NCBI RefSeq assembly: GCF_009755725.1
Contig: NZ_CP046619.1
Span: 1,860,001 to 1,924,000, forward strand
Direction: 5' to 3'
Length of the DNA: 64,000 nucleotides
Origin: Diaminobutyricimonas sp. LJ205
Lineage (GTDB): Bacteria > Actinomycetota > Actinomycetes > Actinomycetales > Microbacteriaceae
Shown here: positions 62,184 to 64,000 of the stretch, one piece after another
Numbering within the stretch: position 1 is the first letter of the stretch
How the letters are laid out: each line of letters begins with the position of its first letter
Program-made: the position numbers and the translations under genes
The notes under the pieces: generated by a model
What the model saw: the letters and a program-made list of their open reading frames with translations, nothing else
Databases searched by the model: none
Told to the model about the DNA's origin: nothing

Positions 62184-63326
62184 GTGCGCCTCGACTTTCC
62201 GCAGTCCCCCCGCTCGACCCTCGGCATTGAATGGGAGTTGATGTGCGTCGACCGCAGGAGCGGCGAACTTCGCCCGGCCGCGCCGGAGATCCTTGCCAAG
62301 GTCGGCAGCGACACGAGCAAGTTCCCGCACGCAACCGTCGAGTTCCAGACCAACACTGTCGAGCTCGCGACCGCCCCGCACAGTCGGGTTGCCGACGCGG
62401 TCGCTGATCTGGCCGGGGTGCTCGAGAGCGTGCGGAATGCCGCCGAGCCGCTCGGCGTCGACCTGATCGGGGGCGGCACGCATCCGTTCGCCCAATGGTT
62501 CCGGCAGCATCTGACGCCGAACAAGCCGCGGTATGAGAAGGTCCTTGAACGCGCCCAGTGGTGGGCGCGGCAGATGCTCATCTGGGGCGTCCACGTGCAC
62601 ATCGGCGTCGACGACAAGCAGAAGGCGATTCCGTTGCTGAACGCGCTGCTGACCTATTACCCGCACTTCCAGGGGCTGTCGGCGTCAAGTCCGTTCTGGG
62701 CGAGCGAGCGTACCGGTTACGCGTCCAATCGTGCGCTGATCTACCAGCAGTTGAACACCGCGGGCATGCCGCCGCTGCTGAAGGACTGGGACGAGTTCGA
62801 GTCCATGGTCGGCGATCTGGTGCGTGCCGGGGTCATTGACGATGCCACCGAGTTGCGCTGGGACATCCGTCCGTCCTCGCGGTGGGGCACCCTCGAGGTG
62901 CGCATCTTCGACGGCGTGGCGACCCTCGACGAGGTGGGCGCCCTGGCTGCGCTCACCCAGTGCGTCGTCGAGGACCTGTCTTCACGAATGGATGCCGGTG
63001 AGGAACCGGTCGTCCTGCAGCAGTGGTACCTGCGTGAGAACAAATGGCGGGCCGCTCGCTACGGGCTCGACGCGACCATCATCACGAACCGGGAGGGCGA
63101 CCAGGCCCCGCTGCGCGACGAGCTCCGGCAGCTCATCGCCCGTCTCGAGCCGACCGCTGAGCGACTCGGATGCCTGAACGAGTTGCGGTTTGCACTGACG
63201 ATCCTTGAATCCGGCGCCGGCTACGAGCGGCAACTCGCCGCCGCCGAGGCCAGTGACGGCAGTCTCAAGGCGGTCGTCGCGCACCTCACGGCGGAACTGC
63301 GCGACGGCATCCAACCCGTCGGCTAA
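62184..63326 (+). CDS. Glutamate-cysteine ligase-like enzyme (YbdK/GCS2 family)
   Basis: A 380-residue carboxylate-amine ligase. STLGIEWELMCVDRRSGEL at the start and WGVHVHIGVDDKQKAI and DIRPSSRWGTLEVRIFDG are the GCS2 ATP-grasp-like features. Members make gamma-glutamylcysteine or a related bond; the substrate here is unknown. The GTG start at 62184 fits the family. Its end overlaps the convergent oxidoreductase by four bases. Confidence 0.9.
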   Translation: MRLDFPQSPRSTLGIEWELMCVDRRSGELRPAAPEILAKVGSDTSKFPHATVEFQTNTVELATAPHSRVADAVADLAGVLESVRNAAEPLGVDLIGGGTHPFAQWFRQHLTPNKPRYEKVLERAQWWARQMLIWGVHVHIGVDDKQKAIPLLNALLTYYPHFQGLSASSPFWASERTGYASNRALIYQQLNTAGMPPLLKDWDEFESMVGDLVRAGVIDDATELRWDIRPSSRWGTLEVRIFDGVATLDEVGALAALTQCVVEDLSSRMDAGEEPVVLQQWYLRENKWRAARYGLDATIITNREGDQAPLRDELRQLIARLEPTAERLGCLNELRFALTILESGAGYERQLAAAEASDGSLKAVVAHLTAELRDGIQPVG

Positions 63327-64000
63327 CCGGCGTTCCGTGAGTCGCGCCAGGCCAACCATTTGCGCACGAAGTCGAGGTCGTAGTTCGGGGCGCTGAGGCC
63401 GAGCGTGAACAGGCTCGCCCCGAGGTTCCGCAAGGCATCCGCCTCCTCGGTCGAGCGCCGCTTCACCTCGACTGAGATCTCGATCTCATCCACGTTCCGG
63501 CCAACGGCCGCGCCGTGTCCGCGGAGCACGTCCAGTTTGTGCGCGAGCACCTCCGGGGTGGCGAAGCTGTGCCAGATGTCGGCGTGCTCGGCGACGATGC
63601 GGAGAGTGCGTTTCTCGCCAGCGCCACCGATCAGGATGGGAATCTGCCTGCTTGGCGGTGGGTTCAGTTTCTGCCAGCGGTCCTTGATCACCGGCAGTCC
63701 CGCAGCGAGATCGCGCAGTCGGCTGCCGGGGGTGCCGAACTCGTAGCCGTACTCGTCGTAGTCGCGCTGGAACCAGCCCGAGCCGGTGCCGAAGATGAAA
63801 CGGCCGCCGGAGATGTGGTCGAGGGTGCGTGCCATGTCGGCCTGCAGGTTCGCGTTCCGATAGCTGTTGCAGTTCACCAGGGTGCCGAACTCCACCCGGC
63901 TGGTCTGCTCTGCCCAGGCGCCGAGCATCGTCCAGGCCTCGAAGTGCAGGCCATCGCGGTCGCCGGAAAGCGGGAAGAAGTGGTCCCAGTTGAAGATGAT
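63323..64000 (-). CDS. LLM-class F420-dependent oxidoreductase, partial
   Basis: The 3' part of a luciferase-like TIM-barrel oxidoreductase whose start lies beyond the window; 225 codons are visible. NWDHFFPLSGDRDGLHFEAW and LDHISGGRFIFGTGSGWFQRD are typical of F420-using members. The substrate is unknown. The stop overlaps the end of the convergent GCS2-like gene. Confidence 0.88.
   Translation of the reverse strand: MIFNWDHFFPLSGDRDGLHFEAWTMLGAWAEQTSRVEFGTLVNCNSYRNANLQADMARTLDHISGGRFIFGTGSGWFQRDYDEYGYEFGTPGSRLRDLAAGLPVIKDRWQKLNPPPSRQIPILIGGAGEKRTLRIVAEHADIWHSFATPEVLAHKLDVLRGHGAAVGRNVDEIEISVEVKRRSTEEADALRNLGASLFTLGLSAPNYDLDFVRKWLAWRDSRNAG

Overview
The window is high-GC DNA with dense coding, many GTG starts and 1-8 base start/stop overlaps. 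It fits an actinobacterium, most probably of the family Microbacteriaceae. The supporting signs are the DUF222/HNH endonuclease, DUF2469, actinobacterial-type GlgP and GlgE, and the conserved orders rpsP-KH-rimM-trmD-rplS-lepB-rnhB and rpsB-tsf-pyrH-frr-cdsA. The family assignment is inference; no rRNA gene or marker comparison was available. I see no tRNA, rRNA, CRISPR array, prophage or intact insertion sequence.

Layout. 1-3153: a ferric-siderophore ABC importer (partial binding protein, two permeases, ATPase). 3223-10611: small conserved proteins, a PspC-like protein, an MFS exporter, a VOC protein divergent from a TetR regulator with an unusual Ser/Gly/Pro-rich insert, a 430-bp pyrimidine-rich stretch, a DUF222/HNH protein, a flavodoxin-like protein, a repeat cluster and a GerW-like protein. 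10676-14033: gatCAB. 14109-21275: lipoprotein, DUF1023-like hydrolase, ligA, mnmA and a cysteine desulfurase that could feed MnmA with sulfur. 21321-35166: alpha-glucan metabolism (glgX, glgP, glgE, glgB), with a five-gene SipW/TasA-like export cassette lying between the divergent glgP and glgE. 35209-40263: a thioredoxin-fold/TPR protein without CXXC, a two-part membrane/lipobox protein, and a large coiled-coil protein with 26 uninterrupted 11-residue repeats. 40282-44313: transporter, reductase, hydrolase and transglycosylase genes plus a broken AraC fragment. 44361-49140: DivIVA-like, cdsA, frr, pyrH, tsf, rpsB. 49428-57691: M23 protein, MarR remnant, xerC, phosphodiesterase, dprA, comM-like, yraN-like, DUF2469, rnhB, lepB, rplS. 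57918-64000: TetR, map, membrane protein, trmD, rimM, KH protein, rpsP, a glutamate-cysteine ligase-like enzyme and a partial F420-type oxidoreductase.

How they work together. GlgE extends alpha-glucan from maltose-1-phosphate, GlgB branches it, and GlgP and GlgX take it apart. The SipW cassette encodes its own signal peptidase, three predicted substrates (one with a ricin-like beta-trefoil) and a membrane-anchored protein, so it looks like a self-contained system for placing proteins, perhaps fibres, on the cell surface. Its place inside the glucan locus, with the trefoil, is the most interesting feature of the window. The translation, tRNA-modification and secretion genes in the second half are ordinary core genes.
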